26,654 nucleotides of DNA from Haemophilus parahaemolyticus. GTDB lineage: Bacteria; Pseudomonadota; Gammaproteobacteria; Enterobacterales; Pasteurellaceae. Below the pieces are notes generated by a model that ran no database searches, was not told the origin of the DNA, and was given only the letters and a program-made list of their open reading frames with translations. Position 1 is the first letter of the stretch. Every line of letters starts with the position of its first letter. The stretch covers positions 1-26,654 of the forward strand of contig NZ_JAHAHT010000016.1 in assembly GCF_018373095.1 (NCBI RefSeq), written 5' to 3'. Of this stretch, positions 7,022 through 15,298 are shown piece by piece. Made by a program: the position numbers and the translations under genes.

Positions 7022-7972
7022 ATGAAAATGACTTCCGCGAAATCTATTTTAGTTGCATTGCTTGGTACGTTATTTATGATTCAATCTGCAACAGCTGAAG
7101 AGCGTGTTATAGCAACGGTTGATGGCAATATGATTATGGAAAGCCAAGTGATTAATGCATTAGGTAAAAAAGCCAATAATGAGGTAAACCGTAAAGCAGC
7201 ACTTGAAAGCGTGATTGATGAAATGTTAGTGCAACAAGCAGTACAAAAAGCTGGCATTAAAATTGATTATCGCCAAGTTGATCGTGCTATTGAAGACATT
7301 GCTGCTCGTAATGGTTTAACCTATGGTCAATTATTAGATGCATTGGATTACCAAGGTATTAGCCTCAATCAATATCGTGAGCAAATCGCTCAACAGATGA
7401 TGATGGAAGCTATACGCCATCAAAGTATTGGTCAAGCTATTCAAGTGCAGCCAGAGCAAGTACAAGCTCAAGCAAAAGCAATGTTAGAAAAAGATAAAGC
7501 AGCAGGTAAGCTAAAAGCAGTAACAGGACAAGAATATCGCATTAGCCATATTCTTATCAAAACCAACCCTGTATTAAATGATGCTCAAGCTAAAGCAAAA
7601 TTAAATCAATTGGTTGCAGACATTAAAGCTGGAAAAACCACCTTTGAAGAGGCAGCAAAAGCAAATTCGGTAGATTATGTTTCCGCAGCAGACGGCGGTG
7701 ATTTAGGTTTCCAATTCTTAGATACTTTTGATCCTGCTTTTGCTAACGTGGCAAGCCGTGCGAAAAAAGATCAAATCTCTACTCCATTTAAATCACAGTT
7801 CGGCTGGCACGTTTTGAAAGTGACTGATACACGTCAAGGCGATAGAACTCAAGATGCCTATGCTCAAAAGGCCTATGAAAATTTAGTGAATAAACAAGCC
7901 GAGGAAGCCTCAAAAGATTGGGTAAAAACCTTACGTAAAGGGGCAAATATCCAATATGTAGACGCTAAATAA
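7022..7972 (+). CDS. surA: Periplasmic chaperone / peptidyl-prolyl isomerase SurA
   Basis: 316 residues from the ATG at 7022, which has AGGGAA upstream. The frame is open a little further 5' from a TTG, but only the ATG start places a clean signal peptide at the N-terminus: K-M near the start, hydrophobic I-L-V-A-L-L-G-T-L-F, then cleavage after S-A-T-A. The mature part has a SurA-type helical domain and one parvulin domain (about 168-270: E-Y-R-I-S-H-I-L-I-K, G-G-D-L-G-F, F-G-W-H-V-L-K-V). E. coli SurA (428 residues) has two parvulin domains; the short, single-parvulin form is usual in Pasteurellaceae. Role: folding of outer-membrane beta-barrel proteins. It precedes rsmA, as in the E. coli surA-pdxA-rsmA cluster without pdxA. 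Confidence 0.92.
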   Translation: MKMTSAKSILVALLGTLFMIQSATAEERVIATVDGNMIMESQVINALGKKANNEVNRKAALESVIDEMLVQQAVQKAGIKIDYRQVDRAIEDIAARNGLTYGQLLDALDYQGISLNQYREQIAQQMMMEAIRHQSIGQAIQVQPEQVQAQAKAMLEKDKAAGKLKAVTGQEYRISHILIKTNPVLNDAQAKAKLNQLVADIKAGKTTFEEAAKANSVDYVSAADGGDLGFQFLDTFDPAFANVASRAKKDQISTPFKSQFGWHVLKVTDTRQGDRTQDAYAQKAYENLVNKQAEEASKDWVKTLRKGANIQYVDAK

Positions 7973-7987
7973 TTCGAGCTATTTCAG

Positions 7988-8013
7988 GAACCTCGCTTAA
8001 GCGGGGTTCTTTA
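7988..8013 (+). terminator. surA terminator
   Basis: GAACCTCGC (7988-7996) pairs with GCGGGGTTC (8001-8009), with one G-U pair and a TTAA loop, followed by TTTAATTT. It separates surA from rsmA. Confidence 0.75.
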
Positions 8014-8047
8014 ATTTCAAAAACATTCTTTATAGATTGAAAACATA

Positions 8048-8920
8048 ATGAGTACAAATTCAAAAAAACATTTAGGTCATACTGCTCGTAAACGTTTCGG
8101 GCAAAATTTCTTACACGATATGAATGTGATTCATCATATCGTATCAGCAATTAACCCGAAAAGCGGTCAATTTTTATTAGAAATTGGCCCTGGTTTAGGT
8201 GCATTAACAGAGCCTGTTGCCGAATTAGTAGATAAACTCACCGTCGTAGAACTTGACCGTGATTTAGCTGAACGTTTACGCCATCATCCTTTTATCAACC
8301 AAAAACTTACCATCATAGAACAGGATGCATTACGTTTTAATTTTCGCGAATATTTTGAAAGCCTAAACTTACAAGATAGCGAAGGAGTACGCGTGTTCGG
8401 TAACTTGCCTTATAACATCTCTACTCCCTTAATGTTCCATCTGTTTAAGTTCCACGACTTAATCCAAGATATGCATTTTATGTTGCAAAAAGAGGTAGTA
8501 AAACGTTTATGTGCAGCCCCCAATAGCAAGGCTTATGGACGCTTAACCATTATGGCGCAATATTATTGTCAAGTCATGCCAGTGCTTGAAGTGCCACCAA
8601 CAGCATTCAAACCCGCACCCAAAGTAAATTCTGCGGTCGTGCGTTTAGTGCCATACAAAACCTTACCACATCCCGTAAAAGATATTTATTGGCTTAATCG
8701 CGTAACAACTCAAGCATTTAACCAGCGTCGCAAAACCTTACGTAACGCATTATCAACACTCTTCACAGCAGAACAATTAGAAGCATTAGGCATAGATTTG
8801 ACATCTCGCGCTGAGAATCTTAGCATCGCAGATTATGCTCGTTTAGCGAACTGGCTATGCGATAATCCACCCGTAGATGTAAACCAAGAAGAAGTGTTAG
8901 AAGAATCTTTTGAAGATTAA
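8048..8920 (+). CDS. rsmA: 16S rRNA dimethyladenosine transferase RsmA (KsgA)
   Basis: 290 residues. The SAM-binding motif E-I-G-P-G-L-G-A-L-T-E-P follows the R-F-G-Q-N-F-L-H-D signature, and the catalytic N-L-P-Y-N motif is present (G-N-L-P-Y-N-I-S-T-P). It dimethylates two adjacent adenines in helix 45 of 16S rRNA during late 30S assembly; loss gives kasugamycin resistance. The acidic C-terminal extension (E-E-V-L-E-E-S-F-E-D) makes it longer than E. coli KsgA (273). No strong Shine-Dalgarno precedes the ATG (GATTGAAAACATA). Confidence 0.97.
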   Translation: MSTNSKKHLGHTARKRFGQNFLHDMNVIHHIVSAINPKSGQFLLEIGPGLGALTEPVAELVDKLTVVELDRDLAERLRHHPFINQKLTIIEQDALRFNFREYFESLNLQDSEGVRVFGNLPYNISTPLMFHLFKFHDLIQDMHFMLQKEVVKRLCAAPNSKAYGRLTIMAQYYCQVMPVLEVPPTAFKPAPKVNSAVVRLVPYKTLPHPVKDIYWLNRVTTQAFNQRRKTLRNALSTLFTAEQLEALGIDLTSRAENLSIADYARLANWLCDNPPVDVNQEEVLEESFED

Positions 8921-8938
8921 CGTATATCCTGATAAAAC

Positions 8939-8970
8939 AAAGGCTAATTTCATCATAGAATTAGCCTTTT
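8939..8970. terminator. Bidirectional terminator between rsmA and the nfeD-like gene
   Basis: AAAGGCTAATT (8939-8949) pairs with AATTAGCCTTT (8959-8969) around a 9-nt loop. T-rich tails exist on both strands, which suits the two convergent genes. Confidence 0.85.
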
Positions 8971-9044
8971 ATATTGGATAAATTATTTTTATATAGCAAG
9001 GCTTGCTAAGTTTCTGAATATAAAATAAGCCCTTTTATTTATTT

Positions 9045-9494
9045 TCAATGCTTTCTTTTTACGATAAGCGTAATCCCGTCCATACGTTCAACATAAATCG
9101 TATCACCTACAGCCAGTTGCTCACCTTGGATTCGCCAAGTGGTATCACCAAAAATGCCTCGACCAATGCCATTAGGTGAAATTTCTTGCACTGTGCCAAA
9201 TTGACCAATCAAAGCGTAATTGCGTCGATTTAAACTAGAATGTGATTGTTCTTGGCGATCTTTCCCATTTTGATATTTCCACCAAATCATTGAAAGGATA
9301 CAGGCTAAAACAGCATAAAAAATTGCGAAGACAGAGAGTGGTAGTATAGGGAAAAGCCATTGTAATAGTGCGGTAACTAAGGCAGAAAATCCCCACCACA
9401 TTAAGAAAACACCTGGTGTGAGCACCTCGCCAATCAGCAAAATAAAACCTAAAATCAACCAATGCCATAATGACCAAGTTGTTAGCCAATCCAT
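9045..9494 (-). CDS. NfeD-like membrane protein (YbbJ type), partner of QmcA
   Basis: 149 residues. The N-terminal half has three to four hydrophobic segments (W-H-W-L-I-L-G-F-I-L-L-I-G-E; G-V-F-L-M-W-W-G-F-S-A-L-V; L-S-V-F-A-I-F-Y-A-V-L-A). The C-terminal half is the soluble NfeD OB-fold domain (G-Q-F-G-T-V to the end, with G-D-T-I-Y-V-E-R-M-D-G). It matches the short NfeD1b class, which lacks the protease domain and pairs with SPFH/stomatin proteins. It lies 27 nt after qmcA with an AGAGGAT Shine-Dalgarno, so the two are an operon, as in E. coli qmcA-ybbJ. Probable role: a membrane microdomain or quality-control complex; the exact activity is unknown. Confidence 0.88.
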   Translation of the reverse strand: MDWLTTWSLWHWLILGFILLIGEVLTPGVFLMWWGFSALVTALLQWLFPILPLSVFAIFYAVLACILSMIWWKYQNGKDRQEQSHSSLNRRNYALIGQFGTVQEISPNGIGRGIFGDTTWRIQGEQLAVGDTIYVERMDGITLIVKRKH

Positions 9495-9521
9495 AATGCT
9501 ATCCTCTTTTATTACGCGAAA

Positions 9522-10439
9522 TTATACACGTTTTTCGCCTTTCAATAATTCAGCAATGCCTGCTACAGAACCTATTAGATTCCCTGCTTCGAGCGGCATT
9601 AACACCACTTTACTGTTTTGTGAGCCACCAATCTCTTTTAATGCTTCGGTGTATTTTTGAGCAATAAAATAGTTAATCGCTTTGGTATCACCATCGGCAA
9701 TCGCATCTGAAACCATCTGTGTTGCTTTTGCCTCCGCTTCAGCTGCACGCTCACGGGCTTCAGCTTGTAAAAAGGCTTCTTGACGCTCACCTTCCGCTTT
9801 CAAAATACGCGCCTGTTTTTCCCCTTCAGCACGTAAAATTTGAGCTTGGCGAATCCCTTCTGCCTCTAATACTTCTGCACGTTTATTTCGTTCCGCTTTC
9901 ATTTGAGCATTCATTGAATCAATCAGCTCACGCGGTGGACGTACATCACGAATTTCAATACGAGTGACTTTTACACCCCAAGGGTTGGTTGCTTCATCCA
10001 CTATTGCAAGTAATCGGCTGTTAATCGAATCGCGTTGAGAGAGCATTTCATCCAGTTCCATTGAGCCTAAAACAGTACGAATATTGGTCATCGTTAAGTT
10101 GATAATCGCTTGTTCAAGGTGGTTTACTTCATAAGCGGCACTGCGAGCATCAATGACTTGTACGAAGCAAACAGCATCAATCGCAACATTGGCGTTATCT
10201 TTAGAAATAATCTCTTGCGAAGGAATATCTAACACTTGCTCCATCATATTGATTTTACGACCAACGCGATCAATAAATGGCAAAACTAAATTCAACCCAG
10301 GCATTAAGGTGCGTGTGTAGCGACCAAAACGCTCAATTGTCCAGTTATAACCTTGAGGCACCGTTTTGACAGTGGAATATAAGATAACAACAACGAATAC
10401 CACAAAAATTAATGCGACCAGTGTGAATCCATCTAGCAT
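9522..10439 (-). CDS. qmcA: SPFH/stomatin-like membrane protein QmcA
   Basis: 305 residues (E. coli QmcA: 305). One N-terminal membrane segment (about 5-24) is followed by the SPFH/band 7 domain starting at V-P-Q-G-Y-N-W-T-I-E-R-F-G-R-Y (near 28), which contains the conserved R-D-V-R-P-P-R-E-L (near 163-171). A long Ala/Glu/Arg-rich coiled coil follows (about 180-245, repeats of R-A-E-G-E-K-Q-A-R-I-L-K-A-E-G). Family role: large ring or cage assemblies in the inner membrane, often with FtsH-HflKC-type proteases. The Shine-Dalgarno is AAGGAG, 6 nt from the ATG. It is the first gene of the pair with the NfeD-like protein. Confidence 0.93.
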   Translation of the reverse strand: MLDGFTLVALIFVVFVVVILYSTVKTVPQGYNWTIERFGRYTRTLMPGLNLVLPFIDRVGRKINMMEQVLDIPSQEIISKDNANVAIDAVCFVQVIDARSAAYEVNHLEQAIINLTMTNIRTVLGSMELDEMLSQRDSINSRLLAIVDEATNPWGVKVTRIEIRDVRPPRELIDSMNAQMKAERNKRAEVLEAEGIRQAQILRAEGEKQARILKAEGERQEAFLQAEARERAAEAEAKATQMVSDAIADGDTKAINYFIAQKYTEALKEIGGSQNSKVVLMPLEAGNLIGSVAGIAELLKGEKRV

Positions 10440-10670
10440 TTTTACTCCTTCTGATGATTGTTTAACCAGAACAAGTCTAGCAAATTCATTTCATTTTTTA
10501 TAGTAGAATCTGCAGAAAATTCTCGCTACAATGCAATGCTTCCACGGTTAAATGCGTAAAGGCATTTTCCTTTAGCGGTTAAAAAGAAAGAAGGTTTGCA
10601 AAATACTCTGTAAAATCGACCGCTTACTCACTTTCATCAAAATAATGATGTTTTTTCCACAGTTTGCACT

Positions 10671-10686
10671 ACGCAAACGTTTTCTT
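10671..10686. promoter_or_regulatory. PurR operator of cvpA-purF
   Basis: ACGCAAACGTTTTCTT matches every fixed position of the PurR consensus ANGCAANCGNTTNCNT. It lies 40 nt before the cvpA start and just upstream of a possible -10 TAAAAT (10693-10698). In E. coli the purF operon (cvpA-purF) is a classic PurR target. Confidence 0.9.
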
Positions 10687-10726
10687 TTTTTGTAAAATAG
10701 GGCGGATATTGCCCGTAGAGGTTTAT

Positions 10727-11233
10727 ATGGTTGATATTATTATCGTTGGTTTGATTGCATTTTCTATTCTAATTAGTTTATGGCGCGGCTTTGTGAGTGA
10801 AGCATTATCGCTGGCTGGCTGGGTATTGGCGTTTTGGGTAGCAAGTAATTTTTACCCTTATTTGAGTGGTTATCTTACCCAAGTAAACTCTATTTACTTG
10901 CAAAATTCAGAATATTTACGCAATGGCGTAGCGGCAGCAGCACTTTTCGTGCTCGTGCTGATTGTATGCGGTGTCATCAATGCGTTATTAAATAAGATCA
11001 TTTCAACCACTGGTATTTTATCTACTACAGACCGTATTCTCGGTGGGGCATTTGGTGCATTGCGTGGGATTTTAATCGTCTCTGTAGCACTTTTCTTCCT
11101 TGATACCTTCACATCAGTAAGCCAAAATGAGCTTTGGAAAGAATCGCAACTTATCCCGCATTTTGACTTCATTGTGCAATGGTTTTTCGAGCAATTACAG
11201 GCAAATTCTAGTTTCTTAAATTCAACTAAATAG
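10727..11233 (+). CDS. cvpA: CvpA family membrane protein
   Basis: 168 residues from the ATG at 10727, chosen because AGAGG lies 6 nt upstream and M-V-D-I-I-I-V-G is the normal family N-terminus. The frame is open 63 nt further upstream but that stretch covers the PurR operator. Four hydrophobic segments are seen (about 3-20, 25-45, 65-88, 103-125). E. coli CvpA has 162 residues. The family is needed for colicin V production and is linked to envelope homeostasis; its molecular activity is not settled. It is followed by purF after 12 nt, the standard PurR-controlled operon. Confidence 0.93.
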   Translation: MVDIIIVGLIAFSILISLWRGFVSEALSLAGWVLAFWVASNFYPYLSGYLTQVNSIYLQNSEYLRNGVAAAALFVLVLIVCGVINALLNKIISTTGILSTTDRILGGAFGALRGILIVSVALFFLDTFTSVSQNELWKESQLIPHFDFIVQWFFEQLQANSSFLNSTK

Positions 11234-11245
11234 GGGTTATTTTTT

Positions 11246-12772
11246 ATGTGCGGCATTGTCGGGATTATTGGGGGATCGCCTGTAAACCAAGCGATGTATG
11301 ATGGTTTAACATTACTTCAACACCGAGGGCAAGATGCCGCAGGTATTGTCACCATTGATGAGGAAAACCGTTTTCGCTTACGTAAAGCCAATGGCTTAGT
11401 AAGTGAGGTTTTCCGCCAAGAACATATGTTACGCTTGCAAGGTAATGCGGGTATTGGGCACGTACGTTACCCAACCGCAGGCAGTTCAAGCGTTTCAGAA
11501 GCACAACCCTTCTATGTAAACTCACCGTTTGGTTTAACGCTCGTGCATAACGGTAACTTAACCAACAGTATAGAATTAAAAGAATTACTTTTCACTGAAG
11601 CACGTCGCCACGTGAACACCAATTCTGACTCCGAAGCGTTATTAAACATTTTTGCTCACTATCTTGATCAATATCCAACCTCACACCTTTCACCTGAAAA
11701 CATTTTTGAAACTGTCCGCAAAACCAACAAAATTATTAAAGGTGCTTACGCTTGTATCGCAATGATTATTGGGCATGGTATGGTGGCATTCCGCGATCCA
11801 TTCGGAATTCGAACGCTTGTATTGGGTAATCGTGTGGTAGATGGTAAAACATAATATATGTTTGCTTCTGAAATTGTGGCATTAGACATATTAGGATTTG
11901 AATTTGAACGTGATGTGCTGCCAGGCGAAGCAATTTATATTACCTTTGATGGTGAGCTTCACTCACAAATTTGTGCAGAGAATCCAACGCTTAATCCTTG
12001 TATTTTTGAATATGTTTACTTTGCCCGTCCAGATTCGGTAATTGATGGCGTGTCTGTTTATGCTTCACGCGTACATATGGGCGAAATGTTGGGCGAAAAA
12101 ATTAAACGTGAGTGGGGCAGAATAGTGGATGAAATCGACGTGGTTATCCCTGTACCGGAAACCTCAAACGACATTGCGGTTCGTATTGCGAATGTGCTTT
12201 ATAAACCGTATCGTCAAGGTTTTGTGAAAAATCGCTATGTGGCACGCACCTTTATTATGCCAGGTCAAGCACAGCGGAAAAGTTCGGTTCGCCGTAAATT
12301 AAACGCAATTGCGGCAGAATTTAAAGGCAAAAATGTGTTGTTGGTGGACGATTCTATCGTTCGCGGCACAACCTCTGAGCAAATTGTTGAAATGGCACGT
12401 GCTGCTGGGGCAAAAAAAGTGTACTTCGCTTCCGCAGCACCAGAAATTCGCTATCCAAACGTGTATGGGATTGATATGCCAACTAGTGAAGAACTAGTGG
12501 CGTATCATCGTGATGTGGATCAAATTGCAGAGATGATTGGCGTAGATAAATTAATTTTCCAAGACTTATCTTCGCTTTTCAAAGCGGTACAAACCGAAAA
12601 TCCTGCAATTAAAAACTTTGATGCATCGGTGTTTACAGGCGAATATATCACAGGTGATGTGGACAAAGCTTATTTAGATGCGATTGCCAATGCCCGTAAT
12701 GATAAAGCGAAAGCAAAAAATGCGGCTCAATCAGGCAATTTAGAAATTCACAACATTAGTGCAAGTGCATAA
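11246..12772 (+). pseudogene. purF: Amidophosphoribosyltransferase PurF, interrupted by an in-frame stop codon
   Basis: Two open stretches, 11246-11854 and 11858-12772, lie in the same frame and together give a full-length PurF (508 codons including the internal stop; E. coli 505). Only a TAA at codon 203 (11852-11854) separates them. The surrounding D-G-K-T-[stop]-Y-M-F-A-S-E aligns with the family's T-E-Y-M-x-A-S-E, so one GAA-to-TAA change explains it. The N-terminal part has the nucleophile Cys2 (M-C-G-I-V-G) of the Ntn glutaminase domain. The second part has the PRPP-binding loop V-L-L-V-D-D-S-I-V-R-G-T-T-S-E-Q (364-379). PurF catalyses the first step of purine synthesis (PRPP + Gln to phosphoribosylamine). 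The stop cuts the glutaminase domain some 30 residues before its end. An ATG 3 nt after the stop could allow reinitiation and an ammonia-only C-terminal protein, but no Shine-Dalgarno is evident. A sequencing error cannot be excluded. Confidence 0.85.
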
Positions 12773-12799
12773 TGGGTGAAAATCGGGTAAACTCAGAAA

Positions 12800-12826
12800 A
12801 AAGGGCGTTTTTTACGCCCTTTCTCT
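12800..12826 (+). terminator. purF terminator
   Basis: AAAGGGCG (12800-12807) pairs with CGCCCTTT (12815-12822) around a T-rich 7-nt loop and is followed by TTCTCTT-like sequence. It ends the cvpA-purF operon. Confidence 0.8.
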
Positions 12827-12845
12827 TATTCTTCAAAAGGAAAAT

Positions 12846-14093
12846 ATGATGGCACTTTTACCTCTCAACGAGGCTTTGGCAAATATGCTTGCCCAGCTTC
12901 CAACCCCAACAGAAACAGAAACTCTTTCCCTTAATCAAGCTGCAAATCGTGTACTTGCTCAAGATATTATTTCTCCGATTAATGTCCCAAGTTTTGATAA
13001 TTCAGCGATGGATGGCTATGCAATCAAATTGGCGGATTTAGATCAATTTTCTACTTTTACCATTGCAGGCAAAGCTTTCGCAGGTAAGCCGTTTGAGGGC
13101 GAAATCAAATCAGGCGAGTGTATGCGAATTATGACGGGAGCAATGCTGCCAACAGGCTGCGATGCCGTGATTATGCAAGAAGAAACCGAACAAGCGGGCG
13201 AAAATCAGATTAAATTTACCAACAGTATTAAGCTTGGGCAGAATATCCGCCGCGTGGGCGAAGATGTGGCTAAAGGCAGTCTTGTGCTTGCCAAAGGCAG
13301 TTTATTAAACGTGGCGAGTTTACCGTTGTTGGCATCGCTTGGCATTGCGAAAGTAGAGGTATTTAAACGCACTAAAGTCGCGATTCTTTCTACAGGAGAT
13401 GAATTAGTGAGTGTGGGCAAACCACTTTCTACAGGGCAGATTTATGATACTAACCGTTTTGCGGTACGTTTAATGCTGGAGAAACTGAATTGCGAGATTT
13501 TAGATTTTGGCATTCAGCCTGATGATCCGGAAATTTTCGAAGAGACTTTTATGAAAGCACAACAAGCTGCAGATGTGTTAATTACCAGCGGTGGCGTGTC
13601 AGTCGGTGAGGCAGATTTCACCAAAGATGTGCTCGAAAAATTGGGTAAAATCGCCTTCTGGAAAATCGCAATGAAACCAGGTAAGCCATTCGCATTTGGC
13701 TTTTTAGGTAATGAAAACGAAAAACAAACTGTCTTCTTCGGTTTGCCAGGTAATCCTGTTTCAGCCTTAGTTACTTTCTACCAATTAGTGCAGCCTGCTT
13801 TGGCTCAACTTGCAGGCTTAAATGCAGATTATCTTGCAAATTTAATGCCAAAAATGACCACTTGTGCAGCAACTAATTTAAAGAAAGCAGCTGGTCGCGA
13901 AGATTTCCAACGCGGTTTTTATTTCATCAATGAGCAAGGCGAATTGATGGTAAAACCAGTAGGGCAGCAAGGCTCGCATATTTTCAGTGCTTTCTATGAA
14001 AGTAACTGTTTTATCGTGCTAGAGGCTGAACGAGGTAATGTACAAGCAGGCGAAAAAGTGACCATTCAGCCTTTTAATGGCTTGTTGAAATAG
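12846..14093 (+). CDS. moeA: Molybdopterin molybdenumtransferase MoeA
   Basis: 415 residues (E. coli MoeA 411). Landmarks: P-S-F-D-N-S-A-M-D-G-Y-A (near 53-64), G-E-C-M-R-I-M-T-G-A-M-L-P (near 93-105), the MogA-like domain with L-S-T-G-D-E-L (near 181) and T-S-G-G-V-S-V-G-E-A-D-F (near 246-257), and F-G-L-P-G-N-P-V-S-A (near 299). It inserts molybdate into adenylylated molybdopterin to form Moco. The Shine-Dalgarno is AAGGA, and the start may be the first or second of two adjacent ATGs. moeB follows after 8 nt, so the two are co-transcribed. Likely clients are Moco enzymes used in anaerobic respiration. Confidence 0.97.
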   Translation: MMALLPLNEALANMLAQLPTPTETETLSLNQAANRVLAQDIISPINVPSFDNSAMDGYAIKLADLDQFSTFTIAGKAFAGKPFEGEIKSGECMRIMTGAMLPTGCDAVIMQEETEQAGENQIKFTNSIKLGQNIRRVGEDVAKGSLVLAKGSLLNVASLPLLASLGIAKVEVFKRTKVAILSTGDELVSVGKPLSTGQIYDTNRFAVRLMLEKLNCEILDFGIQPDDPEIFEETFMKAQQAADVLITSGGVSVGEADFTKDVLEKLGKIAFWKIAMKPGKPFAFGFLGNENEKQTVFFGLPGNPVSALVTFYQLVQPALAQLAGLNADYLANLMPKMTTCAATNLKKAAGREDFQRGFYFINEQGELMVKPVGQQGSHIFSAFYESNCFIVLEAERGNVQAGEKVTIQPFNGLLK

Positions 14094-14101
14094 TAGGGAA
14101 T

Positions 14102-14857
14102 ATGGAATTAACCGATCACGAAATGTTGCGATACAACCGACAAATCAGCCTAAAAGCGGTTGATTTTGATGGGCAAGAAAAGCTCAAAGAGAGCCGCGTG
14201 TTAATTGTCGGTGCGGGTGGGTTAGGCTGTTCTGCAAGTCAATATTTGGCAAGTGCTGGAGTGGGTAAAATCATTCTGGTGGATTTTGACACTATCTCGC
14301 TTTCTAATTTGCAACGCCAAATTCTTTATACAGATGCCGATATAGGTAAACCTAAAGCGGAAGTAGCAAAGGTTCGTTTGCAAGCAATCAATCCGAATAT
14401 TGAGGTGCAAGCAGTCGTGAAAAAATGTGATGATGCAGAATTTGCCGAACTCATTAGGCAAGTAGATGTGGTGGTGGATTGTACCGATAATGTTGATGTG
14501 CGAAACCAGCTCAACTTGCAATGTTTCGAGCAAAAGCGACCGCTTATTTCAGGTTCAGCAATCCGTTTTGAAGGGCAAATTTCCGTTTTTACCTATGCTG
14601 AAAATGAAGCGTGCTACCAGTGTTTAAGCCAGCTTTTTGGAAGTGATACGTTAAGCTGTGTAGAAGCGGGTGTGATTTCCCCCATTGTAGGTGTGATTGG
14701 CAGTTTACAGGCATTGGAAGCTATCAAAGTCCTACTCAATATTGGTAAAACTTTAGCAGGAAAATTGTTAATTATTGATGGTTTACATTTTTCTGTGCGA
14801 GAAATGAATTTGCCGAAAATGGCGAGTTGTTCTGTTTGCAGTGTATCGCACGAGTAA
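14102..14857 (+). CDS. moeB: Molybdopterin-synthase adenylyltransferase MoeB
   Basis: 251 residues (E. coli MoeB 249). The E1-like nucleotide-binding motif G-A-G-G-L-G-C lies near residue 38; R-Q-I and the following N-L-Q-R-Q motif are typical of ThiF/MoeB proteins. Zinc ligands are seen as two CxxC pairs (C171/C174 and C243/C246), and the conserved Cys is at 186 (L-S-C-V-E-A-G-V). It adenylates the C-terminal Gly of MoaD so that the thiocarboxylate can be made. ThiF is a related alternative, but adjacency to moeA decides for MoeB. It has AGGGA just before the ATG. Confidence 0.95.
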   Translation: MELTDHEMLRYNRQISLKAVDFDGQEKLKESRVLIVGAGGLGCSASQYLASAGVGKIILVDFDTISLSNLQRQILYTDADIGKPKAEVAKVRLQAINPNIEVQAVVKKCDDAEFAELIRQVDVVVDCTDNVDVRNQLNLQCFEQKRPLISGSAIRFEGQISVFTYAENEACYQCLSQLFGSDTLSCVEAGVISPIVGVIGSLQALEAIKVLLNIGKTLAGKLLIIDGLHFSVREMNLPKMASCSVCSVSHE

Positions 14858-14910
14858 GATGCATAAATAAGGCTAATATGACTTATAATTTTATTTGTGA
14901 AATAATCAGT

Positions 14911-14939
14911 TTGACAGCTAAAACGCTTTAGCCTAAAAT
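14911..14939 (+). promoter_or_regulatory. tRNA-Asn promoter
   Basis: Perfect -35 TTGACA (14911-14916), 17-nt spacer, -10 TAAAAT (14934-14939). The inferred start is near 14946, 8 nt before the mature tRNA. Confidence 0.85.
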
Positions 14940-14953
14940 ACTCACCGTTTTAT

Positions 14954-15029
14954 TCCTCCTTAGTTCAGTCGGTAGAACGGTGGACTGTTAATCCATATGT
15001 CGCAGGTTCGAGTCCCGCAGGAGGAGCCA
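14954..15029 (+). tRNA. tRNA-Asn (anticodon GTT)
   Basis: 76 nt including an encoded CCA (15027-15029). Acceptor stem TCCTCCT pairs with AGGAGGA, the anticodon stem-loop is TGGA-CTGTTAA-TCCA with anticodon GTT, and the T-arm contains GGTTCGAGTCC. The sequence is close to E. coli tRNA-Asn. It stands alone with its own promoter. Confidence 0.97.
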
Positions 15030-15123
15030 ACTAATTTTCTTTAGATTTTGCTTTTGTTCTTGTTTTATTTGTCTCCTTTTGTAAAACAGTAATTCTTACC
15101 TCCAGAATTAGAACAAAAGATTT

Positions 15124-15160
15124 GCCCTATAGCCCTTTTGCTATAGGGCTTCTTTTTATT
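15124..15160 (+). terminator. Terminator downstream of tRNA-Asn
   Basis: GCCCTATAGC (15124-15133) pairs perfectly with GCTATAGGGC (15140-15149), followed by TTCTTTTTATT. It ends the tRNA transcript and insulates the que operon. Confidence 0.9.
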
Positions 15161-15216
15161 AAGCCTTTCAAAATGTAAATAGTACTAATTCATTTTTTTC
15201 TTACTTAAATTTAGAC

Positions 15217-15222
15217 TATAAT
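15217..15222 (+). promoter_or_regulatory. Possible -10 element of the que operon
   Basis: TATAAT at 15217-15222, with only a T-rich -35 region (TTTTTT at 15194-15199). If used, transcription starts near 15229, just before an inverted-repeat hairpin and the preQ1 aptamer. Confidence 0.45.
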
Positions 15223-15231
15223 ATTTATTCA

Positions 15232-15298
15232 TAAGCGGTAGAATTTTCGATCAAGTTTATACCAAAAGAAGATAAAATTTTACCGCTTACTTTTTCTT
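15232..15298 (+). terminator. Inverted uptake-sequence hairpin with T tract in the queC leader
   Basis: TAAGCGGTAGAATTTT (15232-15247) pairs with AAAATTTTACCGCTTA (15274-15289) over 16 positions with a single G-U pair and a 26-nt loop; CTTTTTCTT follows. The stem is two opposed uptake-signal cores (AAGCGGT/ACCGCTT). Such paired cores commonly serve as terminators in Pasteurellaceae. Here it lies between the only visible -10 and the queC aptamer. Confidence 0.6.

Noticed and set aside
8994..9008. TAGCAAG-G-CTTGCTA near-palindrome between rsmA and the nfeD-like gene
   Set aside because: One-nt centre, no T tract, no promoter nearby; it could be chance in a short intergenic gap.
11852..11854. 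Programmed recoding (selenocysteine or pyrrolysine) at the purF stop
   Set aside because: The codon is TAA, not TGA or TAG, and PurF has no such residue in any known case; no recoding hairpin is evident.
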